A DNA stretch of 64,000 nucleotides, taken from assembly GCF_029223525.1 (NCBI RefSeq), contig NZ_JARHTQ010000001.1:558001-622000 (forward strand), in the 5' to 3' direction. The stretch is from Streptantibioticus ferralitis (GTDB lineage: Bacteria > Actinomycetota > Actinomycetes > Streptomycetales > Streptomycetaceae). The notes beneath the pieces were generated by a model, which was not told where the DNA came from, searched no databases, and was given only the letters and a program-made list of their open reading frames with translations. The position numbers were made by a program, and so were the translations under genes. How positions within the stretch are numbered: position 1 is the stretch's first letter; each line of letters starts with the position of its first letter. Shown here piece by piece: positions 16,669 through 24,775 of this stretch.

Positions 16669-18768
16669 CTGTCCACCACGACTTTCCGTGATCTGGGGAT
16701 TCTCCCCGAAACCGCCGAGGCGCTCGAAGCCGTCGGCATCACCACTCCGTTCCCCATCCAAGAGATGACGCTCCCGGTCGCGCTGGCCGGCAACGACGTC
16801 ATCGGCCAGGCCAAGACCGGTACCGGCAAGACGCTCGGCTTCGGCCTGCCGCTGCTTGAGCGCGTCACCGTGCCCGTCGATGTCGAGGCCGGCCGGGCGA
16901 AGCCCGAGGCGCTGTCCGACAGCCCGCAGGCGCTGGTCGTCGTCCCCACCCGCGAGTTGTGCACGCAGGTCACCAACGACCTGCTGACCGCGGGCAAGGT
17001 CCGCAACGTCCGGGTGCTGGCGATCTACGGCGGCCGGGCCTACGAGCCGCAGGTCGAGGCGCTCAGGAACGGTGTCGACGTGGTCGTCGGCACCCCTGGC
17101 CGACTGCTGGACCTCGCGGGCCAGCGCAAGCTCGACCTCGCGTCGGTCCGGGCGCTGGTGCTCGACGAGGCCGACGAGATGCTCGACCTGGGCTTCCTGC
17201 CCGATGTCGAGAAGATCATGGACATGCTGCCGAAGAAGCGGCAGACCATGCTGTTCTCGGCCACCATGCCCGGTCAGGTCATCTCGCTCGCCCGCCGCTA
17301 CATGTCGCAGCCCACGCACATCCGCGCCACCGCGCCGGACGACGAGGGCGCGACCGTGGCCAACATCACCCAGCACGTCTTCCGTGCGCACTCGCTCGAC
17401 AAGCCCGAGCTGGTGGCCCGCGTGCTGCAGGCCGAAGGTCGCGGGCTGGCGATGATCTTCTGCCGCACCAAGCGCACCGCCGCTGACATCGCCGAGCAGT
17501 TGTCCCGCCGCGGCTTCGCCTCCGGCGCCGTGCACGGCGACCTCGGGCAGGGCGCGCGCGAGCAGGCGCTGCGCGCGTTCCGCAACGGCAAGGTCGACGT
17601 GCTGGTGTGTACGGACGTCGCGGCGCGCGGTATCGACGTCGACGGCGTGACGCATGTCATCAACTACCAGACGCCCGAGGATGAGAAAACGTACCTGCAC
17701 CGGGTCGGCCGCACCGGCCGCGCGGGCGCGTCCGGTACCGCGATCACCCTGGTCGACTGGGATGACATCCCGCGCTGGCAGCTGATCAACAAGGCGCTTG
17801 ACCTGCCGTTCAACGAGCCGGAGGAGACGTACTCCACCTCCCCGCACCTGTACGAGGCGCTGGGCATCCCGGCCGGAACCACCGGCGTGCTGCCGCGCTC
17901 CTCGCGCACCCGGGCCGGACTGGCCGCCGAGGAGCTCGAGGACCTCGGCGAGACCGGCGGTCGCACCCGCGGCCGTAAGCCCAACGCCGACACCGACCGC
18001 CCGAAGCGCGAGCGCACCCCCCGCCAGCGCCGCCGTACCCGCGGCGGCCAGCCGGCGGAGGCGGCGGTGGCCACCACCGAGGCCGCCACTCCGGCGGCCG
18101 AGGAGTCGCGCCCGGCCCCGCGCCGTCGTCGCCGCACCCGCGTCGGCGCGGCCGTCGCGACGGCCGCGCCGACGGTGGAGTCGACGCTGTCCGACGCCGA
18201 GCCGGCCGAAGCGGCGAGCGTCGCGGCGCAGACGCCCGTCGAGGAGGCCGCACCGGCACCCCGCCGCCGCACCCGCAAGGCCGCAGCCGCCCCCGAAGCG
18301 ACCACCGTCGAAACCGTCACCGAGGAAGCGGCACCGGCACCCCGCCGCCGCACCCGCAAGGCCACCGCAGCCCCCGAAGCGACCACCGTCGAGACGGTCA
18401 CCGAGGAGGCCGCACCGGCACCCCGCCGCCGCACCCGCAAGGCCGCAGCCGCCCCCGAGGTGACGGACGCGACCGAAACCGTCACCGAGGAAGCCGCACC
18501 GGCACCCCGCCGCCGCACCCGCAAGACCGCGGCAGTCAAGGTGACGGACGCAGCCGAAGCCGTCGCCGAGGAAGCCGCACCGGCGGCCCGGCGCGCCCGC
18601 AAGGCGACCGCGGCCAAGGCGGTCGACGGCGAGGAGGCCGCGCCCCGGCGCCGTACCCGCAAGGCCGCGGCCGTCGTGGTGGAGGCTGCCGCGGAGGACG
18701 CCGCACCGGCGCCCCGGCGTCGTACCCGCAAGGCGACCGAGGCCACCGAGGCGGCCGCTGAGGTGTGA
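16669..18768 (+). CDS. DEAD/DEAH-box RNA helicase with repeat-rich basic tail
   Basis: A 699-aa ATP-dependent RNA helicase of the RhlE/DeaD type. Motifs in order: Q motif (FPIQEMTLP), I AKTGTGKT, Ia PTRELCTQV, Ib GTPGRLLD, II LDEADEMLD, III FSATMP, IV MIFCRTKR, V TDVAARGIDV, VI HRVGRTGRAG. It unwinds RNA in ribosome assembly or RNA decay. After residue ~430 the chain becomes Ala/Pro/Glu/Arg-rich and ends in tandem APAPRRRTRK units, likely an RNA-binding disordered tail. No ATG, GTG or TTG fits just before FRDLGILPETAEAL; CTG at 16669 (or ATC at 16666), about 8 nt after AGAAGAGG, is the best start. A GTG near 16519 without a ribosome site is the alternative. Confidence 0.88.
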   Translation: MSTTTFRDLGILPETAEALEAVGITTPFPIQEMTLPVALAGNDVIGQAKTGTGKTLGFGLPLLERVTVPVDVEAGRAKPEALSDSPQALVVVPTRELCTQVTNDLLTAGKVRNVRVLAIYGGRAYEPQVEALRNGVDVVVGTPGRLLDLAGQRKLDLASVRALVLDEADEMLDLGFLPDVEKIMDMLPKKRQTMLFSATMPGQVISLARRYMSQPTHIRATAPDDEGATVANITQHVFRAHSLDKPELVARVLQAEGRGLAMIFCRTKRTAADIAEQLSRRGFASGAVHGDLGQGAREQALRAFRNGKVDVLVCTDVAARGIDVDGVTHVINYQTPEDEKTYLHRVGRTGRAGASGTAITLVDWDDIPRWQLINKALDLPFNEPEETYSTSPHLYEALGIPAGTTGVLPRSSRTRAGLAAEELEDLGETGGRTRGRKPNADTDRPKRERTPRQRRRTRGGQPAEAAVATTEAATPAAEESRPAPRRRRRTRVGAAVATAAPTVESTLSDAEPAEAASVAAQTPVEEAAPAPRRRTRKAAAAPEATTVETVTEEAAPAPRRRTRKATAAPEATTVETVTEEAAPAPRRRTRKAAAAPEVTDATETVTEEAAPAPRRRTRKTAAVKVTDAAEAVAEEAAPAARRARKATAAKAVDGEEAAPRRRTRKAAAVVVEAAAEDAAPAPRRRTRKATEATEAAAEV
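18241..18768 (+). repeat. In-frame tandem repeats in the helicase tail
   Basis: Units of 81-84 nt begin at 18241, 18322, 18403 and 18487, with three shorter, degenerate units after that. Each encodes EEAAPAPRRRTRK followed by an Ala/Thr/Val-rich spacer. DNA identity between the first three units is high, so unit number could change by recombination. The product alternates an acidic head with a basic RRRTRK patch. Confidence 0.85.
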
Positions 18769-18780
18769 CGTTCACTCATG

Positions 18781-18820
18781 ACGTGTGCCGGTTCCCGCAA
18801 GGGAGCCGGCACACGTCTTT
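18781..18820 (+). terminator. Strong intrinsic terminator after the helicase gene
   Basis: A 16-bp stem (18781-18796 with 18801-18816, one G-U pair) is capped by a GCAA tetraloop and followed by CTTT. The ACGTGTGCCGG arm makes it one of the most stable hairpins in the window. Confidence 0.88.
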
Positions 18821-18899
18821 CGGCTCGTTCGGCACCGGCGTGGCCGTTGGCTCACTCAGTGTTTTTCCGCACGCCGTCTGCCCCACGTAGTCTCGCCGC

Positions 18900-19808
18900 A
18901 TGAGTCGACCGCCCATGCTCGAACTGCCGCAATCCGTGCGCGCGTACCGTCTTCCGACCGCCCGTGGGTCGTTCGCCGTGTTGGACGCGGGGGACGCGCG
19001 GCGTGGCACGGCCTTGCTGGTGCCGGGGTTCACCGGCAGCAAGGAGGACTTCAACGGGCTGCTTGAGCCACTGGCCGATGCGGGCTGGCGAGTTGTCGCG
19101 GTGGACGGCCGTGGCCAGCACGAGACCGGCGGGCCGGGCGACGAAAGCGCCTACGCACTGCGGGAGTTGGCGGCCGATGTGGTCGCGCAGGCCGAGGCGC
19201 TGGGCACGGGCCGGGTGCATCTGGTGGGGCATTCGTTCGGCGGGCTGGTGAGCCGGGCGGCCGTGCTCGGCGGGGCCGGGCCATGGGCATCGCTGACGCT
19301 GATGAGCTCCGGACCGGCCGCGATCGACACCGGCCAGCAGGAGCGGACGAAGATGCTGCTCGACGCGCTCGCGGTGATGGACATGGAGGGCATCTGGCGG
19401 GCCATGCAGGAGCTCGACGTCCAGGAGGCGGGCCCGGCCGGAGCCACTGCCACCGACCCGACCGCGGGCCCGGCCGCCACCGCACCGCGCACCGTGCAGC
19501 CGGGTCTCGATGAGTTCCTGCACCGGCGCTGGCTGGCGAACGTTCCGGAACTGCTGCTCGTGACCGGCCGCCAGATGCTGTCTGAGCCGGACCGGGTGGC
19601 GGAGCTGGCGGCGGTGGAGCTGCCGAAGCTGGTGGTCTCCGGTGAGGTCGACTACGCCTGGCCCACCGCGTGGCTGGACGCGATGGCGGAACGGCTCGGT
19701 GCCCGCCGCGAGGTGATCGCGGGCGCCGAACACTCCCCCAACGCCGAGCAGCCCGCGGCGACCGCGGCCGTGCTCGATGACTTCTGGGGCTCCGTCGAGC
19801 GCCCGTAG
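18900..19808 (+). CDS. Alpha/beta hydrolase
   Basis: A 302-aa alpha/beta hydrolase. Seen: LLVPGFTGSKEDF (oxyanion), VDGRGQHETGG, nucleophile elbow GHSFGG, SGEVDYAWP with the likely acid, and GAEHSPNAEQP with the catalytic histidine. An inserted lid of ~60 residues (AGATATDPTAGPAAT and around) is low-complexity. The substrate is unknown. The ATG at 18900 lies six bases after TAGTCT, so a leaderless transcript is plausible. Confidence 0.88.
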   Translation: MSRPPMLELPQSVRAYRLPTARGSFAVLDAGDARRGTALLVPGFTGSKEDFNGLLEPLADAGWRVVAVDGRGQHETGGPGDESAYALRELAADVVAQAEALGTGRVHLVGHSFGGLVSRAAVLGGAGPWASLTLMSSGPAAIDTGQQERTKMLLDALAVMDMEGIWRAMQELDVQEAGPAGATATDPTAGPAATAPRTVQPGLDEFLHRRWLANVPELLLVTGRQMLSEPDRVAELAAVELPKLVVSGEVDYAWPTAWLDAMAERLGARREVIAGAEHSPNAEQPAATAAVLDDFWGSVERP

Positions 19809-20032
19809 CAACCGGTAGAGCGGCGCTGACCAGGCATAATCCGCTGTCGCCCGTGCTGTCGTTAGGCCGGGAAAAAATTTCGTTAGCGTAGGGAATGTTT
19901 TCCCCAGTACATTCGTTGTACCCAGATGTAACGGGCACGACATCGCGTCGAAGCAGCCGCGACCTTCAATGAGGGAGTGTCCGCTTGTCAGAACCCCGTG
20001 GTCGACGCGGGACGGACGAAAGGGAGAAGCCC
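19809..20032 (+). promoter_or_regulatory. AT-rich promoter region of the 46-aa protein gene
   Basis: 224 nt containing AAAAAATTTCGTTAG and the hyphenated palindrome GGGAA-TGTT-TTCCC (19891-19904), then ACATTCGTTGTACCCAG. The AT content is far above the local average, and no ORF is supported. The palindrome is a candidate operator; the regulator is unknown. Confidence 0.45.
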
Positions 20033-20173
20033 ATGCGCTTCGAGATCATGCGACTCGACGATGCGAACGGCACCGCCGTGGACAGCACCGTGGTGGACGC
20101 CGCCTCCGTCAAGACGATTGTGCAACAGGCCGCCGCTACCGGCCAGCGCCTCTACATCCGCCCCGCGGAATAG
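20033..20173 (+). CDS. Conserved 46-aa Streptomyces protein
   Basis: A very small protein starting MRFEIMRLDD and ending GQRLYIRPAE, with a central VDAASVKTIVQQAA helix. I recognise the pattern as a short protein conserved in Streptomyces, but its function is not known to me. The ATG follows AGGGAGA by 6 nt; an upstream in-frame TTG (19985) is less likely. It is a single-gene unit with an AT-rich promoter and its own 13-bp-stem terminator, suggesting strong, separate expression. Confidence 0.8.
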   Translation: MRFEIMRLDDANGTAVDSTVVDAASVKTIVQQAAATGQRLYIRPAE

Positions 20174-20183
20174 GACGAACGAC

Positions 20184-20215
20184 GAGCGCCCCGTACATCG
20201 CGGTACGGGGCGCTC
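20184..20215. terminator. Bidirectional terminator between the small ORF and marC
   Basis: A perfect 13-bp stem GAGCGCCCCGTAC (20184-20196) pairs with 20203-20215, loop ATCGCG. It lies between two convergent genes and can serve both. Confidence 0.85.
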
Positions 20216-20234
20216 TCGCGTATCTGCCGGCGGG

Positions 20235-20843
20235 TCAGCTTCCGCCGTGTACGAAGCCCATCACACCGTTGGCTACCTGCTGCACCGCGATCGCGGACAG
20301 CAGCATGCCGGACAGCCGGGTCACCAGCACCACACCGCCGTCCTTGATCAGCCGGATGATCGCCAGCGAGTAGCGCATCGTCAGCCAGAGCACCAGGTGC
20401 ATGGCGATGATCGCCGCCCACACCGACAGCTGCTGGCCCGCGCCCTTGGCGTGCTGCACGGCGAGGATCACCGTGACGATGGCGCCGGGGCCGGCCAGCA
20501 GCGGCATGCCGAGCGGCACCAGCGCGACGTTCACGTCCTTGGTCTGGGTCGGCTCGTCCGCCTTGCCGGTCAGCAGGTCCAAGGCGATCAGCAGCAGCAG
20601 CAGTCCGCCGGAGATCCGCAGCGCGGGCACCGAGACATGCAGATAGTTGAGGATCTGCTGACCGCAGACGGCGAAGACCGCGATCACACCGAAGGCCACC
20701 AGCACGGCCTGCAGTGCCATCCGGCGCTGGACCTTGACGGCGCGCCCGCCGGTGAGGGCGATGAAGATCGGAGTGATTCCGGGTGGGTCCATGATCACGA
20801 ATAGCGTGACAAATACTGACCCGAAGAGGGTGACGTCGAACAT
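20235..20843 (-). CDS. MarC family integral membrane protein
   Basis: A 202-aa polytopic protein of the MarC (UPF0056) family with six predicted membrane segments. Landmarks: FVIMDPPGITPIFIALT near the start (the family DP-G-PIF motif), LRISGGLLLLLIALDLL in the middle, and VPLGMPLLAGPGAIVTVI, the second PLAGPG motif. The family is transporter-like, but its substrate is not established, and an early link to antibiotic resistance was not confirmed. ATG start; convergent with the 46-aa protein gene. Confidence 0.92.
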   Translation of the reverse strand: MFDVTLFGSVFVTLFVIMDPPGITPIFIALTGGRAVKVQRRMALQAVLVAFGVIAVFAVCGQQILNYLHVSVPALRISGGLLLLLIALDLLTGKADEPTQTKDVNVALVPLGMPLLAGPGAIVTVILAVQHAKGAGQQLSVWAAIIAMHLVLWLTMRYSLAIIRLIKDGGVVLVTRLSGMLLSAIAVQQVANGVMGFVHGGS

Positions 20844-20948
20844 GTTGAGTGGTGCTTTCCGCGATCGGAGGTTGTGCGGCGGCGCGGCAGGACGCGACGG
20901 GACGCTTCGGGTACGGGGAAGAGAGGAGCCGAGGTCAGGTAAGCGGCG

Positions 20949-21806
20949 CTAGATGGCGCTGATGGGAACGGCGCCGGTCGCCCGGCGGAAGATCTCCCGG
21001 TAGACCTCGGGGTCCGTGGTGTACTCGCCCAGGCGACAGCTCTTGCGGCTGCCGTGGTAGTCGCTCGACCCGGTGATCAGCAGATCCAGCTCGTCGGCGA
21101 GCGAGCGGAGCCGGGCGCGGGTGGGTTCGTCGTGGTCCATGTGGTCGACTTCAAGGCCGTCGAGACCGGCCGCGGCGAGTTCGGCTATGACGCTCTCGGG
21201 CACGGTCTGCCCCCGCTTCGCGGCGCCGGGGTGCGCGAACACCGCGACTCCGCCCGCGCCCTTGACCAGCCGGATGGCGTCGAACGGGTCGAACTCGTGC
21301 TTCTCGACGTACGCCCGTCCGCCGTTCGCCAGCCACTCGTCGGTGAAGGCGTCGCTGACGGTGGGTACGACGCCGAGTTCGACCATCGCGGTCGCCACAT
21401 GCGGCCGCCCCACGGCGCCGTCACCGGCGATCTCGGCGACCCGCTCCCAGGTCACCGGCACGCCGAGTTCGCGCAGCTTGGCGACCATGCCCTGGGCGCG
21501 CGGTACCCGGTCGTCACGGACCAGTTCACGCTCGCGGGCCAACTCGGGCTCAGCGCGGTCGAACAGGTAGGCCAGCATGTGCATGCTGACGCCACCGATC
21601 CGGCAGGACAACTCGGCGCCGGTGACCAGGGTGAAGGGCGTGTCCAGCGCGCGTACCGCGGCCGTCGCCTCGTCGTGTCCGCCGACCGTGTCGTGATCGG
21701 TCAGCGCGACGACGTCAAGACCGGTCGCTACGGCGTTGCGTACCAGCTCAGTGGGGGTGTCCGTACCGTCTGAGGCGGTGGAGTGGGTGTGCAGGTCGAT
21801 GCGCAC
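20949..21806 (-). CDS. PHP-domain metal-dependent phosphoesterase
   Basis: A 285-aa PHP hydrolase. Metal-binding motifs in order: HTHSTASDGT (residues 6-15), LTDHDT, GAELSC, HPGAAKRG and SSDYHGS. These match stand-alone PHP enzymes of the YciV/RNase AM type, which hydrolyse 3',5'-bisphosphonucleotides or RNA 5' ends, so a role in nucleotide salvage or RNA turnover is likely. ATG start; probably its own transcript, 105 nt upstream of marC. Confidence 0.9.
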   Translation of the reverse strand: MRIDLHTHSTASDGTDTPTELVRNAVATGLDVVALTDHDTVGGHDEATAAVRALDTPFTLVTGAELSCRIGGVSMHMLAYLFDRAEPELARERELVRDDRVPRAQGMVAKLRELGVPVTWERVAEIAGDGAVGRPHVATAMVELGVVPTVSDAFTDEWLANGGRAYVEKHEFDPFDAIRLVKGAGGVAVFAHPGAAKRGQTVPESVIAELAAAGLDGLEVDHMDHDEPTRARLRSLADELDLLITGSSDYHGSRKSCRLGEYTTDPEVYREIFRRATGAVPISAI

Positions 21807-21939
21807 GGCGCTGACTCCTTACTGCCTCGATCACGGACACGGCCGCCGCGGACTTCAGTCGGCCTAGGTCACCTTGAAAAGCCAAGGATAACGGCCATGG
21901 CAACCCTTGAATCCCAGGAGTCCAAGCAGTGGGACAGAC

Positions 21940-22578
21940 TCAGTCCAGCAGCCGCGGCGACAGCGCTCCGCAGGGCAGCAGATCGATCTCCGCTCCCGCC
22001 TCGCGTAGATCGGTCAGTATCAGCTCGTCGTACATCAGCAGCCCCGACTGTTCGGGCCAGACGATCGCCCACAGCCACAGGCCGAACGCCTCGCCCGCGA
22101 AGACCGCGCGGTCGGCGGGCGAGTTGGCGACATGCCACAGCGGCGTCGGGCGGCCCGCGGCCAGCACCTTGGCGTGCGGCGGCTGGTCCACCGGCATCCC
22201 CGGCCCCGGATCGGGCCCGGGAATGCCCGCGTAGCGGGCGCCGAGCCCGACCCCCAGTTCCTCCGCCACGAGCAGCAGTTCTCCCGGGCCCCCGAGCGGC
22301 CCGGGCCCTGAGCACGCGACGGCGGTGGCCCGGCCGCCGCTGCGGTCGTCCCCGGCGCAGGCGACCCCGGTGAACAGCCAGCCGACGGGCAGCGGCCACG
22401 GCATCCACACCGGCACCCGCGCACGGCGCACCACCACACTGAGCGCCTCGACGCTCGGCGGTACGACAGGTTGCAGCGGGTGCACACTGCCGTGAACGTC
22501 ACACTGCCAGGAATCCGCGAAGAGGCCGGGCGCCCGCACCCGGCGCCCGCACTTTGGGCAACTGGGTTCGCCCCTCAT
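21940..22578 (-). CDS. DUF6758 family protein
   Basis: A 212-aa protein conserved in Streptomyces (DUF6758). The N-terminus MRGEPSCPKCGRRV with CDVHGSVHP gives Cys and His residues for a small zinc ribbon; the remainder is Pro/Gly-rich with an aromatic block FGLWLWAIVWPEQSGLL. ATG at 22578 puts the CxxC right at the N-terminus, whereas the longer frame adds no family sequence. The function is unknown. It lies 93 nt downstream of the SUFU-domain gene in the same direction. Confidence 0.82.
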   Translation of the reverse strand: MRGEPSCPKCGRRVRAPGLFADSWQCDVHGSVHPLQPVVPPSVEALSVVVRRARVPVWMPWPLPVGWLFTGVACAGDDRSGGRATAVACSGPGPLGGPGELLLVAEELGVGLGARYAGIPGPDPGPGMPVDQPPHAKVLAAGRPTPLWHVANSPADRAVFAGEAFGLWLWAIVWPEQSGLLMYDELILTDLREAGAEIDLLPCGALSPRLLD

Positions 22579-22671
22579 AGCGCCCCACGGTCCTCTTCCC
22601 TTCGGCCTCGCGTCAAGGACGATCACCCGTCCGCAGCGGGTCGCCGGGAATCCGGGCCGGGTACCCGGGCG

Positions 22672-23265
22672 CTAATCCCCCAACTGGACGGTCCCGCGCA
22701 CCGGGTCGCGTAGATCCGTACCGGCGGACAGCCAGCGGTCGTGCAGAGCGGCCGCGCCGTGCACGCGCTTCCACGCGGCCTCGTTCGGGGTCATCGGAAG
22801 CAACGGGAAGAAACGCACCGGATCCATGGGCGGATCCAGCGGCAGGTCTTCGACCAGGCCGCCGGGCTCGGCGACCAGCACGGCGGAGAACGGCGCGCCC
22901 GGCCAGAGGGGGTCACCGACGTCCAGGGACGCGCCCGGTGCCACCACGATGCCCTCGACCTGCGGGGAGGCGGCCAGTGTCGCAAGCGGGCGGAGCAGCT
23001 TGTCGGTGTCTGCGTATCCCGTCCGCACCGTCAGGATCAGCTCGGCGCGCGGGCCGCGTACCGGGTCTGAGGTGACGGATGTGGGGTCGCTCATCGGCTG
23101 CCGGGACATCCCGAGGGTCGCGTAACGCACCACGCCCGTCTCCGCGTCGGAGAACCGCAGCACCTCGATGCGCTCGGTGCCGAGGAAGGTCACCGCCGCC
23201 CGGGCGTCCGGCTCGCCGAACGCCGTACGCAGTCGTGCCTCCGTCAACTCCAGCACATCAGACAT
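22672..23265 (-). CDS. Suppressor of fused (SUFU) domain protein
   Basis: A 197-aa SUFU-like domain protein. Typical elements: VTFLGTERIEVLRFSDAETGVVRYATLGMS near the start and the late FFPLLPMTPNEAAWKR block, where SUFU proteins have a conserved xLLPIxxxExxxxK pattern. Bacterial SUFU proteins often occur as immunity proteins to secreted toxins, but I see no toxin gene here, so the role is open. ATG at 23265; upstream in-frame sequence is not conserved in type. Divergent from corA. Confidence 0.85.
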   Translation of the reverse strand: MSDVLELTEARLRTAFGEPDARAAVTFLGTERIEVLRFSDAETGVVRYATLGMSRQPMSDPTSVTSDPVRGPRAELILTVRTGYADTDKLLRPLATLAASPQVEGIVVAPGASLDVGDPLWPGAPFSAVLVAEPGGLVEDLPLDPPMDPVRFFPLLPMTPNEAAWKRVHGAAALHDRWLSAGTDLRDPVRGTVQLGD

Positions 23266-23656
23266 ACCGCGAGCATAGATCGCGGTGCGGGCGCACCGGC
23301 CCCAGGCCCTGGCGGACACCGGCCGGAAGGGCCGCTTGGTAGTGTTTGGGCGCTTGTCGCCGGGAAACCTGACGGCGGCGCGATCGCTGGACAGCGGTGC
23401 CCCCATGGGGACCGGCCGGAGGAGGTGGGGCTGCGATGGATCCCGGTCGACCGTGCAGTACCAGCAGCCCTTCCGCACAGCGCCCGGCGTACCCGCGCGT
23501 CAACACGTCCGCGCACGCACTCATCTGACGGCCGCTCCCCGGCCGCGTACCGCTCCCCCGCCGTCCGCGGGGCGGCGGTCCCGCTGTTCCGGAAGGGCTG
23601 CGATCCGGTAGCCGATCGGAACAGCCTCGGGCGGTCCGCCCGTGAAGGAGCCCCAG
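23266..23656 (+). promoter_or_regulatory. 391-nt divergent region and probable corA leader
   Basis: No gene is evident. In the corA direction there are compact stems: GTCGCCG...CGGCG (about 23357-23379), CGCTG-GAC-AGCGG (about 23386-23398) and CCCC-AT-GGGG (about 23402-23411), then GGAGGAGG. The clustering recalls a structured leader, but I could not match it to the M-box or another known magnesium or c-di-AMP riboswitch. Confidence 0.35.
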
Positions 23657-24766
23657 ATGCCGATGATCCGCGACCTGCGTTCGGCGGTACGTCCCAGCAC
23701 CCGCGAGAGCGCCGACCGCGCACCGCTGAGCGCACCCGGCGCGGCCAGCCCGGTGGTCGACTGCGCGGTGTACCGAGCGGGCCGCCGCCGCACCGGGCAG
23801 GTCACCCCGCGCGAGGCGCTGGACCTGGTGCGCGAGACCGGCGAGGGGTTCGTATGGATCGGGCTGCACGAGCCCGGCGAGCGGGAACTCGCCGGAATCG
23901 CGGGCGAGTTCGGGCTGCACCCGCTGGCCGTCGAGGACGCGGTGCACGCCCACCAGCGGCCGAAGCTGGAGCGCTACGACGAGACGCTGTTCACCGTCTT
24001 CAAGACCATCGACTACGTCGAGCACGCCGAGCTCACCGCGACCAGCGACATCGTGCGGACCGGTGAGGTGATGGCCTTCACCGGCCAGGACTTCGTGATC
24101 ACCGTCCGGCACGGGGGCCACGGCGCCCTGGGTTCGCTGCGCCAGCGGCTGGAGTCCGAGCCCGAGTTGCTGGCCAAAGGTCCGGGGACGGTGCTGCACG
24201 CGATCGCCGACCAGGTGGTGGACGACTACCTCCTGGTCGCCGAATCCCTACGGCAGGACATCGACGACATGGAGATCGACGTCTTCTCCGACCCCGGCAC
24301 CCGACCCGCGAACCGCGGCGGCGGCGACCCGGCCGGGCGGATCTACCAGCTCAAGCGCGAGGTACTGGAGTTCAAGCGCGCCGTCACCCCGCTGCTGCGC
24401 CCCCTGCGGCTGCTGTGCGAGCGGCCGATGCCGTCGATCGCCCCGGACGCCCGGGAGTACTTCCGTGATGTGGCCGACCACTTGGCGCGCGTACATGAGC
24501 AGGTGACCGCCTTCGACGATCTGCTCAACTCGATCCTGCAGGCGAACCTGGCGCAGGCGACCGTCGCGCAGAACGAGGACATGCGCAAGATCACCGCCTG
24601 GGCGGCCATCCTCGCCGTTCCGACGATGATCACCGGTGTGTACGGCATGAACTTCGAGCACATGCCGGAACTGCGCACCCGCTACGGCTACTACGTGGTA
24701 CTCGCCGCCACCGTGCTGATCTGCGCGGTCGTCCACCGCGGCTTCCGGCGCAACGGCTGGCTGTGA
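23657..24766 (+). CDS. corA: CorA family magnesium/cobalt transporter
   Basis: A 369-aa CorA channel. The large cytoplasmic domain is followed by two C-terminal membrane segments; the filter motif is present as YGMNFEHMPEL after TM1 (AAILAVPTMITGV), and TM2 is YYVVLAATVLICAVVH, leaving a short basic tail HRGFRRNGWL. It works as a pentamer that lets Mg2+ in. ATG at 23657 has AAGGAG eight bases before it; a GTG five codons earlier overlaps that site and is rejected. M. tuberculosis corA (Rv1239c) lies near an MgtE-like gene, as here. Confidence 0.93.
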   Translation: MPMIRDLRSAVRPSTRESADRAPLSAPGAASPVVDCAVYRAGRRRTGQVTPREALDLVRETGEGFVWIGLHEPGERELAGIAGEFGLHPLAVEDAVHAHQRPKLERYDETLFTVFKTIDYVEHAELTATSDIVRTGEVMAFTGQDFVITVRHGGHGALGSLRQRLESEPELLAKGPGTVLHAIADQVVDDYLLVAESLRQDIDDMEIDVFSDPGTRPANRGGGDPAGRIYQLKREVLEFKRAVTPLLRPLRLLCERPMPSIAPDAREYFRDVADHLARVHEQVTAFDDLLNSILQANLAQATVAQNEDMRKITAWAAILAVPTMITGVYGMNFEHMPELRTRYGYYVVLAATVLICAVVHRGFRRNGWL

Positions 24767-24775
24767 CCGTCCGCC

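Noticed and set aside
21783-22373. Plus-strand frame between the PHP and DUF6758 genes
   Set aside because: Composition becomes Arg/Pro-rich, it overlaps the real DUF6758 gene antisense, and no homologous domain is seen.
23344-23440. M-box or c-di-AMP (ydaO) riboswitch before corA
   Set aside because: Conserved core sequences of these classes are not present; only generic hairpins are visible.
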